NCBI RefSeq assembly: GCF_003027925.1
Contig: NZ_PYPS01000011.1
Coordinates: 110,758 to 174,757 of the forward strand
From: Micromonospora sp. RP3T
GTDB lineage: Bacteria; Actinomycetota; Actinomycetes; Mycobacteriales; Micromonosporaceae
Length of the DNA stretch: 64,000 nt
Reading direction: 5' to 3'
A program made the translations under genes and the position numbers. Positions within the stretch are counted from its first letter, which is position 1, and the number at the start of each line of letters is the position of its first letter. Below are positions 38,962-47,745 of the stretch, one piece after another. The notes beneath the pieces were generated by a model. That model was not told where the DNA came from. It searched no databases and was given only the letters and a program-made list of their open reading frames with translations.

Positions 38962-41766
38962 TCAGGTGGCCGCCAGGAGGGCCGCCACCGCGTCTGCGGT
39001 CGCCGGATGAGCGGCGAGCAGCACCGAGGCGGCGTCGGGTGGCGGTGGTCCGCCGTCGGTGGGGGAGCGCCACGGCCCGCCGCAACCGAGCAACGCGGCC
39101 ACCGCGTCGGTGGCGTCCGGGTGCCCGGTCAGCAGGCGGTGCACCGGCCCGGCCGCGACCACCGGGGCGGACGTCGGCGTGGCCGGCGCGGCGGCCCACG
39201 GCGGTGTCCAGGCGTCCAGCTCGGGCAGCGTGGCGGGGAAGGTGCGTTCCGCCTCCCGGACCAGCAGTGGCACCAGCTCCGGGCCGTGCTCCCGCAGCGT
39301 GGTGATCAGGGTGGGCAACCACGGCAGCAGCACCGGGTCCGGCAGCCCGGCGAACGCGGCCGACATGGTCTCCACCACGAACGGCGCCAGCCCCGGCACC
39401 GGATCGAGGGCGTGCACGAACCCGGACAGGTACTGCGGGAACGCCGGCACCACCAGCGGGTTGCCCAGCAACTCGGCGCAGTGCTCCCGGAGTTGGGCCA
39501 GCGGCAGCAGGCCGAGCTGGTGGCGGGCGGCCCAGAGCAGCGCCAGCTTGGCCGGCGCCTCGGGGTGGGCCTGGGCGACGGCCAGTTCGAGCTGGGACCG
39601 GTCGCAGCCCAGTGACAGCGCGAGGCTCTCCATGTGGAACAGGAAGCCGAGCATGGCGCCGACCTGGCGGACGCCGGTGGCCTCGTCGACGAACGCGGTG
39701 GGCAGCAGTGTGCAGTAGTGGGCGTACCCGGTGGTGACGAACGCCTGACACCAGGCCGGCAGCGTCGACGCCGTGGTGCGGTGGTGGGCGAGCAGCCGCC
39801 GGATGCGGCGCAGCACCTCCGGCGCGTCGTCGACGGTGCGTTCGGCGGCGAGCAGCTCCACCGCCCGCGCGCCGAGTTCGTCGACGAGTCGGGGACTGTC
39901 GAGCAGGCGGATGGCGTCCTCGACGGCGGCGAGCGCGCGGGCGGCGGTGGCGTCCGGGCCGCGGACCGCGCGCCGCAGCCGCTGTTCCAGCACCTGCTCG
40001 ACCGTGACGCCCTCGTAGCCCAGCTCGATGAGGGCGCGTTGGTTGCGGCCGAGGGCGAGGTCCCAGCTCTCCTGGGTGGAGCGGTGGCCGAGGCGGCGCT
40101 CGCCCATGATCGGGCGGACCGCGTCGGCGGGCAGCAGGTGGCGCAGCATCCACAGCAGGTCGGAGCAGGGTGCCAGCGCCGGGTCGGCGCGCAGGTCGAG
40201 CAGCGCCCGCTGCACGGTTCGCCGCTCCAGGTCGAGCCCGAGCGGGCGGAGCCGGTCGAGCACGTCGCGGGCCAGCGGTGGCAGCGAGTCGTATCCGACC
40301 TGGCCGATGCGGTCGCCGCCGAGCAGGATCTCGCAGAGCCGGCGGACGTCGCGCCGGCCCGGCACCACGTCCTTCTCGATGCAGGTGACCGCGGCGTCGG
40401 CGAAGTCGTAGGGGGTCGGCCTGGCCCGGTTGCGCAGGTTGGCCAGCAGGATCGAGGTCTCGAACACGGCGATCGCGTCGGCGGTGCTGGCGAGGTAGCC
40501 GTTGCGGCGGGCGAGTCGGACGATGTCGACGCACCAGCCGCGCAGTTCCGCCTCGTCCAGCGCGTCGAGCGCCGGTGGCGCGGCGAGGAAGCCGCTGAGC
40601 CGGTCGGCGGTCTCGTCGGGCGAGGTGGCCGTCGGGGTCGCCCGGGTGCGACGGCCCTTCTTGCCGGTCTGCTGTCCGGCCAGCCGGTACGGCGTGAGCC
40701 GGGTGCGGCCGACCGCAGCGGCCCAGTTCGCGGCCGCGATGGAGACGGTACCGGGGGCGAGGCCGAACTGCGCCTCGATGGCGGAGTGGCTGGACGGGAT
40801 GAGGCCGTAGCGCCAGCGGGTGCCGGTGCGGGGGCTGATCGGGAAGTCCGGGGCGGTGGAGTCGAGGCCGAACTGTTCGACGTGGCTGGCGGCGTGGAAC
40901 GCGCCGCAGACGTGGAGGCAGTCGGCCGGGTCGACGCCGGAGGCGGCGAGGTGCTGGCGCATCCGCGTCCACATGTGGCGTTCCCGGTCCTCGTCGCGGT
41001 CGTCGCGGGCCGACCGGGTGGGGCGCAGCCGCCGGAACAGGCTGCCGATCAGCACCATGACCTGCCGGTAGGTGTCGTGGTCGGCGTCGGCGAGGGGGCG
41101 TTCGACGTACTGGTCCCACCACTCCGACCAGTGCCGGACCTTGCCGTGGTGCAGCAGGTGGGCTTCCAGTTCGGCGAAGCGGGGGCGCAGGTCGCCGATC
41201 TCCACGCCGACCGCGTCGCCGTGCAGCGCGGCGTCCTCGTCGGCGGCTGGTGTCGGGTCGGGGTCGGCCGGTTGGCCGTCGCGCGGGGTCCACTGGAAGA
41301 CGTGGTCGGTGGAGCGGTCCACCAGCACCAGCTCGACGCCGGGCGTGTCCAGCGCGTACGCGATGGCCTGGTATTCCGCGGAGGCCTCGGTGATCGGGGC
41401 GATGACGCTCAGCGGGCTCCACTCGGCGGGGAAGCCGTCGAGTTCGGTGGCGAACGCCTGCACGGCCACCGGGAGGCGGCAGTTGCGCAGCTCGTCGAGG
41501 AGGGGGCGCAGGTCCTCGCAGAGTTCGAGGTAGATGACCTTGGGTGGGCGGGCGCGTAGTCGCCGGGCCATGGCCAGCGCGGACGCGGGGGAGTGGTGGC
41601 AGACCGGGAAGATCTCCAGGCGTTCGCCGAGGGCCCGGTCGACGTCGTCGACCATGCCGGCGAGGATCCCGGCGAGCGCGTCGGGGGACTCGGCGAACGC
41701 GGCGGCGGCGTCGGTGAGCTGCTCGCGCAGCGCGCCGAAGAGGCCGGTCGGGGCGGGTGCGGTCAT
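38962..41766 (-). CDS. DUF5682-family protein of the MoxR-VWA operon
   Basis: A 934-residue protein of a family without assigned function. The N-terminal domain reads FPVCHHSPASALAMARRL, then PPKVIYLELCEDLRPLLDEL, and later LHVCGAFHAASHV. This spacing of His, Glu-Leu-Cys and a second His region resembles the TraB/TIKI/ChaN-like hydrolase group (G-x-x-H...V-x-ELC...G-x-H); I infer this from motifs only. The C-terminal 500 residues are helical with several arginine-rich segments and repeat-like ends (HPDATDAVAALLG and HPATADAVAALLA). The ATG overlaps the MoxR stop, so the two are coupled. It probably acts as the effector or client of the AAA+ machine. Confidence 0.85.
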   Translation of the reverse strand: MTAPAPTGLFGALREQLTDAAAAFAESPDALAGILAGMVDDVDRALGERLEIFPVCHHSPASALAMARRLRARPPKVIYLELCEDLRPLLDELRNCRLPVAVQAFATELDGFPAEWSPLSVIAPITEASAEYQAIAYALDTPGVELVLVDRSTDHVFQWTPRDGQPADPDPTPAADEDAALHGDAVGVEIGDLRPRFAELEAHLLHHGKVRHWSEWWDQYVERPLADADHDTYRQVMVLIGSLFRRLRPTRSARDDRDEDRERHMWTRMRQHLAASGVDPADCLHVCGAFHAASHVEQFGLDSTAPDFPISPRTGTRWRYGLIPSSHSAIEAQFGLAPGTVSIAAANWAAAVGRTRLTPYRLAGQQTGKKGRRTRATPTATSPDETADRLSGFLAAPPALDALDEAELRGWCVDIVRLARRNGYLASTADAIAVFETSILLANLRNRARPTPYDFADAAVTCIEKDVVPGRRDVRRLCEILLGGDRIGQVGYDSLPPLARDVLDRLRPLGLDLERRTVQRALLDLRADPALAPCSDLLWMLRHLLPADAVRPIMGERRLGHRSTQESWDLALGRNQRALIELGYEGVTVEQVLEQRLRRAVRGPDATAARALAAVEDAIRLLDSPRLVDELGARAVELLAAERTVDDAPEVLRRIRRLLAHHRTTASTLPAWCQAFVTTGYAHYCTLLPTAFVDEATGVRQVGAMLGFLFHMESLALSLGCDRSQLELAVAQAHPEAPAKLALLWAARHQLGLLPLAQLREHCAELLGNPLVVPAFPQYLSGFVHALDPVPGLAPFVVETMSAAFAGLPDPVLLPWLPTLITTLREHGPELVPLLVREAERTFPATLPELDAWTPPWAAAPATPTSAPVVAAGPVHRLLTGHPDATDAVAALLGCGGPWRSPTDGGPPPPDAASVLLAAHPATADAVAALLAAT

Positions 41767-42875
41767 GACAGCGCCGCGATCGCCTGGCGGCCGCCGTCGA
41801 GGAAGCCGTCCCACTCGCCGCCGTCGGCCTTGGCCCGGGGCTCGACGACGCCGTGCAGGTACTTGTTGAGGATGGCCAGGTCTTCCGGGCTGCGTCGGGC
41901 CAGCGAGCCGACCAGCGACCCGGCGAGCGTCCCGGCGCGCAGGGTGCGGTCGCCGAAGAACTGGCTGTGCAGGACGGCGTCCTCCAGCACGCCGATCTGC
42001 TCGGCGGTGGACAGCGCCGACTCGAGCTTCTCGTCGTCGCTGGTGGCGGCGGACGCGGCGGCGCGCAGGTCGGCGAAGCTCTGCAGCAGGATGTCGAGCA
42101 GGGTGGGCGGGACCTCCAGCTCGATGCGGTGCCGGCGCAGCAGCTCCTCGGTGCGGAAGCGGACGATTTCGGCTTCGCTGCGCTTGTTGGTGACCACCGG
42201 GATGCGGACGAAGTTGAACCGGCGCTTGAGCGCGGAGGAGAGGTCGTTGACGCCCCGGTCGCGGCTGTTCGCGGTGGCGATGATCGAGAAGCCGGGCTGG
42301 GCGAAGACGATGTTGTCCTGGTCCAGCTCGGGGATGGCGACGTACTTCTCGGACAGGATGGAGATGAGGGCGTCCTGCACGTCGCTGGTGGAGCGGGTCA
42401 GCTCCTCGAAGCGGCCGATGACGCCGCGCTCCATCGCGGTCATGATCGGCGAGGGGATCATCGACTCGCGGGACTGGCCGCGGGCGATGACCATGGAGAC
42501 GTTCCAGGAGTATTTGATGTGGTCCTCGGTGGTGCCGGCGGTGCCCTGCACGACGAGTGTGGAGTTGCCGCAGATCGCGGCCGAGAGCAGCTCGGCGAGC
42601 CAGCTCTTGCCGGTGCCGGGGTCGCCGATGAGCAACAGGCCCCGGTCGGAGGCGAGCGTGACGATGCTGCGTTCGACGAAGCTGCGGTCGCCGAACCACT
42701 TCTGCGGGATCTCCCGGTCGAGGCCGTCGGCGCGTTCGGAGCCGAGCACGAACAGCCGGACCATGCGGGGGCTCAGACGCCAGGAGAACGGCTTCGGCCC
42801 GGTGTCGACCGACTCGAGGTAGGCCAGCTCGTCGGCGTAGGTGACCTCGGCGGGGGCGCGGAGCATGTCGGACAT
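41763..42875 (-). CDS. MoxR-type AAA+ ATPase
   Basis: A 370-residue AAA+ protein. Walker A is GDPGTGKS (residues 84-91); the sensor region reads FSIIATANSRDRGVNDLSSA, and the arginine-finger area is LKRRFNFVRIPVV. MoxR ATPases act as chaperones that insert metals, assemble complexes or activate partners, usually with a VWA protein. Here the VWA gene lies directly upstream (13 bp) and the DUF5682 gene overlaps its stop. The ATG at 42875 has GGAGAGCACCCC in front. Confidence 0.93.
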   Translation of the reverse strand: MSDMLRAPAEVTYADELAYLESVDTGPKPFSWRLSPRMVRLFVLGSERADGLDREIPQKWFGDRSFVERSIVTLASDRGLLLIGDPGTGKSWLAELLSAAICGNSTLVVQGTAGTTEDHIKYSWNVSMVIARGQSRESMIPSPIMTAMERGVIGRFEELTRSTSDVQDALISILSEKYVAIPELDQDNIVFAQPGFSIIATANSRDRGVNDLSSALKRRFNFVRIPVVTNKRSEAEIVRFRTEELLRRHRIELEVPPTLLDILLQSFADLRAAASAATSDDEKLESALSTAEQIGVLEDAVLHSQFFGDRTLRAGTLAGSLVGSLARRSPEDLAILNKYLHGVVEPRAKADGGEWDGFLDGGRQAIAALS

Positions 42876-42888
42876 CAGGGGTGCTCTC

Positions 42889-44208
42889 CTAGGTGAGGAA
42901 GTTCTTCAGCTCGACGACGAGCTTGCGGATGTGGCCGGAGATGACGGGGGTGCCCAGGTCCTTGAGGCGTTGCCGGAACCAGGGGTTGACGCTCTGGTTG
43001 CCGGAGCTGTTGACGGAGCCGACCGGGATGAACTTCACCCCGGAGCGGTGCACGGCCTCGATGCCGTCGAACAGCGGCTGGGAGCGGTCGAACTCGTAGA
43101 AGTCGGAGATCCAGACCATGACCGTGTTGCGGGGCTCGACGATCTTGGGGCGGGCCAGGGCCATGGCGACCGGGCCGTCGTTGCCGCCGCCGAGGTTGGT
43201 GCGCAGCAGCACCTCGAACGGGTCGTGCACCCACGGGGTGAGGTCCAGCGCCCGGGTGTCGTACGCGATGAGGTGCACGTCGACCTTGGGCAGCCCGGCG
43301 AAGATGGAGGCGAGGATGGTGCAGTTGACCATCGAGTCGACCATCGAGCCGGACTGGTCGACCACCACGATGAGTCGCGACGGCGTGGTGCGCCGCGCGG
43401 TCTGCCGGTAGTAGAGCCGGTCGACGTAGAGGCGTTCGTCGTCGGGGCTCCAGTTGGTGAGGTTCTGCCAGATCGTGCGGTCGAGGTCGAGGTTGCGGAA
43501 GACCCGCTTGGGTGGCACCGAGCGGTCGACCGTGCCGACGGTGGTCTGCGCGACCTGGGTGCGCAGCACCTCGGCGACCTGGTCGACGTAGCGGCGGATC
43601 AGTGACTTGGCGTTGGCCAGCGCCACCCCGGACAGGTTCGACTTGTCGCGCAGGAGCTGCTCGATCAGGGACATGCTCGGGGTGAGCCGGGCGGCCAGCG
43701 CCGGGTCGGCGAGGACCTCCCGCAGGCGCATGCGGCGGACCAGGTCGCCCTCCAGGCCGGCGAGTGTGGCGCCGAGGCCGGACCCTTCCTTGCGCAGCTC
43801 TCCGGGGGCGGCGCCGCAGGCCTGCTCGAACCAGCCGGCGTCGGCCTGCCAGCGGGCCAGTTGCCCGGCGCTGACCTCACCGGCGCCGGTGGCGAACACG
43901 TTGAGCAGCAGCTTCGAGGCCAGCGCGGCCCGGCGTACCTCGGTCTCGGTGGGCTGGAACGGGCCGGCCGGGGCGTCGGGGCCGGGGGTGAGCAGGTCGC
44001 GCAGCTCGTCGGCGAGCGCCGGGAAGCGCTGGACGACGGTGTCGACGGAGACGGCCGGGTCCAGCAGCGCGGTGGGCAGGTCGAGGTCGTCGACGACGGC
44101 GACGCTGGCGGATTCCAGCGCGGGCTGCTCGTCGGGGTGGAACAGGCGGGCGAGCAGTCGCCAGTAGAGCACCTGGCGGCGGTTGGCGTGGTCGCGGTCG
44201 GCGGTCAT
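42889..44208 (-). CDS. VWA-domain protein, MoxR partner
   Basis: A 439-residue protein. The N-terminal 250 residues are helical and charged. A von Willebrand A domain starts near residue 275, with the metal site DQSGSM at 284-289, a later LGGGNDGPVAMALA (second MIDAS threonine region not clear) and VMVWISDFYEFD. The C-terminus ends in HIRKLVVELKNF. VWA partners bind the MoxR ATPase and recruit substrate through the metal site. The ATG overlaps the stop of the DUF5691-like gene (ATGA). Confidence 0.92.
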   Translation of the reverse strand: MTADRDHANRRQVLYWRLLARLFHPDEQPALESASVAVVDDLDLPTALLDPAVSVDTVVQRFPALADELRDLLTPGPDAPAGPFQPTETEVRRAALASKLLLNVFATGAGEVSAGQLARWQADAGWFEQACGAAPGELRKEGSGLGATLAGLEGDLVRRMRLREVLADPALAARLTPSMSLIEQLLRDKSNLSGVALANAKSLIRRYVDQVAEVLRTQVAQTTVGTVDRSVPPKRVFRNLDLDRTIWQNLTNWSPDDERLYVDRLYYRQTARRTTPSRLIVVVDQSGSMVDSMVNCTILASIFAGLPKVDVHLIAYDTRALDLTPWVHDPFEVLLRTNLGGGNDGPVAMALARPKIVEPRNTVMVWISDFYEFDRSQPLFDGIEAVHRSGVKFIPVGSVNSSGNQSVNPWFRQRLKDLGTPVISGHIRKLVVELKNFLT

Positions 44209-45602
44209 CGGCGCAGCAACCTTCCGGCGCGTTCGCGCAGCACGGCCACCGCGTCGCCGGCCCGCGCCTCGGCCTTGGCCACCTTGGGGTCGGTGACGCC
44301 GCACGCCCAGTCGCCGTTGTGCGCCTCGACGGTCTGCCGTTTGACGGTGGCCCGCACGGCGAGTGGTTGCAGCAGCCAGCGGTCGTCGTCCCAGCGGAGC
44401 AGGCCGAGGCACGCCGTGGCGGCGTTGACGAGCGCCGGGGTGAGCGGTCCGGCGGCGGGCAGCCGGTCGACGGCCAGCGGGATCGTCCGGCCGTCGAGCG
44501 CGACCACCGGGTCGCCGTCGTCGCCGCGGACGACGCGGCCCTCGACCAGGACCGGTTCGGCGAGCGCGGCGGGGTGGCGTTGCAGCGGCGGGGTGGCCGG
44601 CGCGGTCGCGTCGGCGAGCAGCACCCGGGCGGTGGCGAACGGGTCGGCGGGGTCGCCGAGCACGGCGCGCTCCTCGACCCAGTGCAGGTCGCCGCCGTGC
44701 GCGGGCAGGTCGGTGACGGTCACGGCCCGCCGCTCGGCGAGGGCCTTGAGCAGTATCGGGTACGCCTCCAGCAGCCGCCAGCCGGCCGGGCCGACGATCG
44801 TGGCGACCTTGGCCGCGACGACGGTGACCCGGACGAGGCGGCCCGGACCGCCGGCGGCCGGTTCGAGCAGGGCGTGCAGCTGCGCCTGGAACGCGGTGTC
44901 GTGCTCGTGCACGTCGACGCCGAGCGGCAGCAGCCGGCCGGACACCGTCTCCGCCGGGGCGGCCTCGGTGGCGGCGCCGGCGGCGAGCAGCACGGCCCGG
45001 GTCCACAGGTCGGCCCACCGGCGGGTGGGCACCGGCGTCGCGGCGGTCACCGGCAGGCCGGCGCGCAGCTCGGCGGCGAGACCGTCGAGGAGCACCGCGA
45101 GGCGGCGCTGGGCGGGCTCGGCGAGCGTGGCCTCCACCGGCCCGGCGGCGCCGGAGAGCAGCTCGTGGTCGGCGCCGCGCCAGCCGGCGAGCGTCAGCTC
45201 GTGCAGCCAGGCGCGCGCCCCGGCCAGGGCGGGAGTGGCGCCCGGCGCGGCCGACGGCGCGGCGGGCCACGGGGCGCGGGAGCGGTGCAGCGCGGTGTCG
45301 AGCCGGTCCAGCAGCGCGTCGTGGACGGCGCCGAGCAGCGCGGCGCGGGCGCCGGCGAGGACGGCCAGGTGGTCCTCGGTGAGCGCGCCGGTGGTCGCGG
45401 CGCGTACCGCCTCGGCAGTGCGCTCGGCCAGCGGGGTGCCGTCGACCGCGGCGGCCAGCGCCGCCCAGGCGGCGGCGTCCGGCTCGCCCGGCCGGGCCAG
45501 CCCGCGGGTCAGCGAGTCGTCGACGCCGTCGACCACGGCGAGTGCCTCGGCCAGGCCGGCGGGTGCGTCGTCGTCGAGTTGGGTGAGCTGCGTGGCGAGC
45601 AT
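44205..45602 (-). CDS. DUF5691-like protein of the MoxR-VWA operon
   Basis: A 465-residue, Ala/Leu-rich protein with helical repeat-like segments (LAEPAQRRLAVLLDGLAAEL). A C-terminal half contains short conserved-looking blocks such as WRLLEAYPILLKALAERRAV and CLGLLRWDDDRWLLQPLAVR. By neighbourhood it matches the DUF5691 proteins that accompany DUF5682, MoxR and VWA genes; the family name is from memory of that context, not a search. Start overlaps the SWIM stop and stop overlaps the VWA start, so it is locked into the operon. No enzymatic motif is seen; it may be a scaffold or adaptor. Confidence 0.75.
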   Translation of the reverse strand: MLATQLTQLDDDAPAGLAEALAVVDGVDDSLTRGLARPGEPDAAAWAALAAAVDGTPLAERTAEAVRAATTGALTEDHLAVLAGARAALLGAVHDALLDRLDTALHRSRAPWPAAPSAAPGATPALAGARAWLHELTLAGWRGADHELLSGAAGPVEATLAEPAQRRLAVLLDGLAAELRAGLPVTAATPVPTRRWADLWTRAVLLAAGAATEAAPAETVSGRLLPLGVDVHEHDTAFQAQLHALLEPAAGGPGRLVRVTVVAAKVATIVGPAGWRLLEAYPILLKALAERRAVTVTDLPAHGGDLHWVEERAVLGDPADPFATARVLLADATAPATPPLQRHPAALAEPVLVEGRVVRGDDGDPVVALDGRTIPLAVDRLPAAGPLTPALVNAATACLGLLRWDDDRWLLQPLAVRATVKRQTVEAHNGDWACGVTDPKVAKAEARAGDAVAVLRERAGRLLRR

Positions 45603-46111
45603 CAGCGCACCGCCGCGGTGGCCGGGAACCAGTGCAGCTCGGGTACCGGCGCGGTGCTCGGCGCGACCTCCAGGTAGGCCAGGTGGCGCAGGAAGCGGCT
45701 GAACACCACCGCCGCCGGCCCCGGCTCGTGCCGCGCGTCGGTGCGGGCCAGCAGCGCGACGCCGCTGTCGACGCCGTCGCCGGCGTCGATGCGCAGGTAG
45801 CGGGCGACCTGCTCGACGCCGTACTGGAGCACCGCCTCGTCGGCCAGCGCGTGCAGGTGCTTGCAGAGCAGGCTGCCGCGCAGGCCGCCGCAGGGGCGGT
45901 TGTTGTTGGTGCTGCAGTTGACCGCGTGGCTGCCGGCGGCCACCGAGGAGACGTAGACCCGTTCCACGTCGGACCCGCTGGACACCACCCCCTGCAGCCG
46001 GCCGTCGGCCAGCTCCACGAAGGGCACCTTGGCCAGCTTGCGGGCCCGCGCCGGGGGCGCGACCCGCAGCACGCTCCGTCGTCGCCGTGCGGCGTCCGTC
46101 GGCTCCGTCAT
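45602..46111 (-). CDS. SWIM zinc-finger protein, first gene of the MoxR-VWA operon
   Basis: A 169-residue protein. The SWIM-like region reads HAVNCSTNNNRPCGG, followed by SLLCKHLHALADE, giving the ligands C...C...C-x-H. The rest is basic at the N-terminus (ARRRRSVLRVAPPARARKL) and hydrophobic later. It could recruit nucleic acid or protein to the complex. The ATG at 46111 has GGAAGG about 8 nt upstream; an upstream ATG would add 28 residues without a ribosome site. Its stop overlaps the DUF5691-like start. Confidence 0.85.
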   Translation of the reverse strand: MTEPTDAARRRRSVLRVAPPARARKLAKVPFVELADGRLQGVVSSGSDVERVYVSSVAAGSHAVNCSTNNNRPCGGLRGSLLCKHLHALADEAVLQYGVEQVARYLRIDAGDGVDSGVALLARTDARHEPGPAAVVFSRFLRHLAYLEVAPSTAPVPELHWFPATAAVR

Positions 46112-46318
46112 CGTTTCGACCTTCCCGCCGGTGGACGTCGCCGGGCACGCCGGAACGCCGTCGCCGGCCCGTGCTCCGTGCCGCTGTGACGACAAGGATC
46201 ATGGACCACGGGTACGACAGCGACGCGGACTCCCACCACCGCCCAAACGACCGTTAAGCTGGCATGGTCCGGACCCGGACGCCGCACCGGCTCACCCACC
46301 CCTGGAGCTCATCGCGCT

Positions 46319-47461
46319 ATGAACGTCGACCGGATCCTGCCCACCGACGAGGCACACGACCTGCTGGAGCTCGCCACCGAGCTCGCCGACCGGGAGTTGG
46401 CACCGAAGGCCGCCGGCTTCGAGGAGCGGGCCGAGTTCCCCCGGGACGTGCTGCGCACACTGGGCCGGGCCGGCCTGCTCGGCCTGCCGTACGCCGAGGA
46501 GCACGGCGGCGCCGCCCAGCCGTACGAGGTCTACCTCCAGGTGCTGGAGATCCTCGCCAGCCGGTGGCTGGCCGTGGCCGAGGCGGTCAGCGTGCACACG
46601 CTGTCCTGCTACCCCCTCGCGCAGTTCGGCACCGACGAGCAGCGCAAGCTGCTGCCCGACATGATCGGCGGGGAGCTGCTCGGGGCGTACTGCCTCTCCG
46701 AGCCGCAGGGCGGGTCGGACGCGGCGTCGCTGGCCACCCGCGCGGTCCGCGACGGCGACGACTACGTGGTGACCGGCACCAAGGCGTGGATCACCCATGC
46801 CCGGGTCGCCGACTTCTACAACATCTTCTGCCGCACCGGCGGGCCCGGCCCGAAGGGCATCTCCTGCCTGCTGGCCGACCGGGCCACGCCCGGCATCGCG
46901 CCGCAGGCCGCCGAGCGCACCATGGGCCTGCACGCCTCCCCGGTCGCGCAGATCGCGTTCGACGACGCCCGGGTGCCGGCCGAGCGGCTGATCGGCGGCG
47001 AGGGCGCCGGCTTCACCATCGCGATGTCGGCGCTGGACTCCGGCCGCCTCGGCATCGCCGCCTGCGCGGTCGGCCTGGCGCAGGCCGCGCTGGACTACGC
47101 GGTCGACTACGCGCGCCAGCGGCAGCAGTTCGGCCGCGCCATCGTCGACTTCCAGGGCCTCGGCTTCATGCTCGCCGACCACGCCACCGGCATCTCCGCG
47201 GCCCGCGCGCTGCTGTTGGCCGCCGCGCGGCTGCGCGACGCGGGCCGGCCGTACTCGATCGAGGCGGCGAAGGCGAAGCTGTTCGCCACCGACCTGGCGA
47301 TGCGGGTGACCACCGACGCGGTGCAGGTGCTCGGCGGCGCCGGCTACGTCGCCGACCATCCGGTCGAGCGGTACATGCGCGAGGCGAAGGTGCTGCAGAT
47401 CGTCGAGGGCACCAACCAGATCCAGCGGCTGGTCATCTCCCGCGACCTGGCGAAGGGCTAA
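46319..47461 (+). CDS. Short-chain acyl-CoA dehydrogenase
   Basis: A 380-residue flavoenzyme of standard length. AYCLSEPQGGSDAASLATRA and KAWITHARVADFYNIF are the flavin-binding motifs; the C-terminal VLQIVEGTNQIQRLVISR carries the catalytic base Glu (VEGTNQIQ), as in butyryl-CoA dehydrogenases. It oxidises acyl-CoA to enoyl-CoA with ETF, or may work in reverse. Being 3 kb from a lysine-to-crotonyl-CoA gene set, a role in C4-CoA metabolism is possible but unproven. GGAG lies 11 nt before the ATG. Confidence 0.93.
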   Translation: MNVDRILPTDEAHDLLELATELADRELAPKAAGFEERAEFPRDVLRTLGRAGLLGLPYAEEHGGAAQPYEVYLQVLEILASRWLAVAEAVSVHTLSCYPLAQFGTDEQRKLLPDMIGGELLGAYCLSEPQGGSDAASLATRAVRDGDDYVVTGTKAWITHARVADFYNIFCRTGGPGPKGISCLLADRATPGIAPQAAERTMGLHASPVAQIAFDDARVPAERLIGGEGAGFTIAMSALDSGRLGIAACAVGLAQAALDYAVDYARQRQQFGRAIVDFQGLGFMLADHATGISAARALLLAAARLRDAGRPYSIEAAKAKLFATDLAMRVTTDAVQVLGGAGYVADHPVERYMREAKVLQIVEGTNQIQRLVISRDLAKG

Positions 47462-47470
47462 CCTGTCGCG

Positions 47471-47686
47471 GTGACCTTCCCCCGGATCACCGCCGACCCC
47501 GACGTGATGGGCGGCGCGCCCTGCGTGCGGCAGTCCCGCGTCCCGGTGGCCACGCTGCTGGCCATGCTGGCCGACGGCATGTCCGTCACGGACATCCTCA
47601 CCGATCTGCCGTTCCTCGACGAGGAGGACATGGTCGAGGTGCTGAACTACGCCGCCGACGCGGTCCGCGACCGCACGGCCCGCTGA
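47471..47686 (+). CDS. DUF433-family small protein (antitoxin-like)
   Basis: A 71-residue protein: RITADPDVMGGAPCVRQSRV, then VATLLAMLADGMSVTDIL and LPFLDEEDMVEVLNYAADAV. This is the complete DUF433 fold, a short winged-helix-like domain related to VapB-type antitoxins. No toxin gene with a PIN domain follows, so it may be an orphan. TAACCT, which overlaps the stop codon of the previous gene (47459-47464), stands 6 nt before the GTG, so it can be transcribed leaderless as well as by read-through. Confidence 0.85.
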   Translation: MTFPRITADPDVMGGAPCVRQSRVPVATLLAMLADGMSVTDILTDLPFLDEEDMVEVLNYAADAVRDRTAR

Positions 47687-47745
47687 GCGTCACCGCGGCG
47701 AGGCGGGTACGGCGTGGGAGCGCTATCTCCGGTAGGTTGCAGCGC

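Noticed and set aside
47471..47686. Complete toxin-antitoxin module around the DUF433 gene
   Set aside because: No PIN-domain or other toxin gene is adjacent; the next gene is an AsnC-type regulator with its own promoter.
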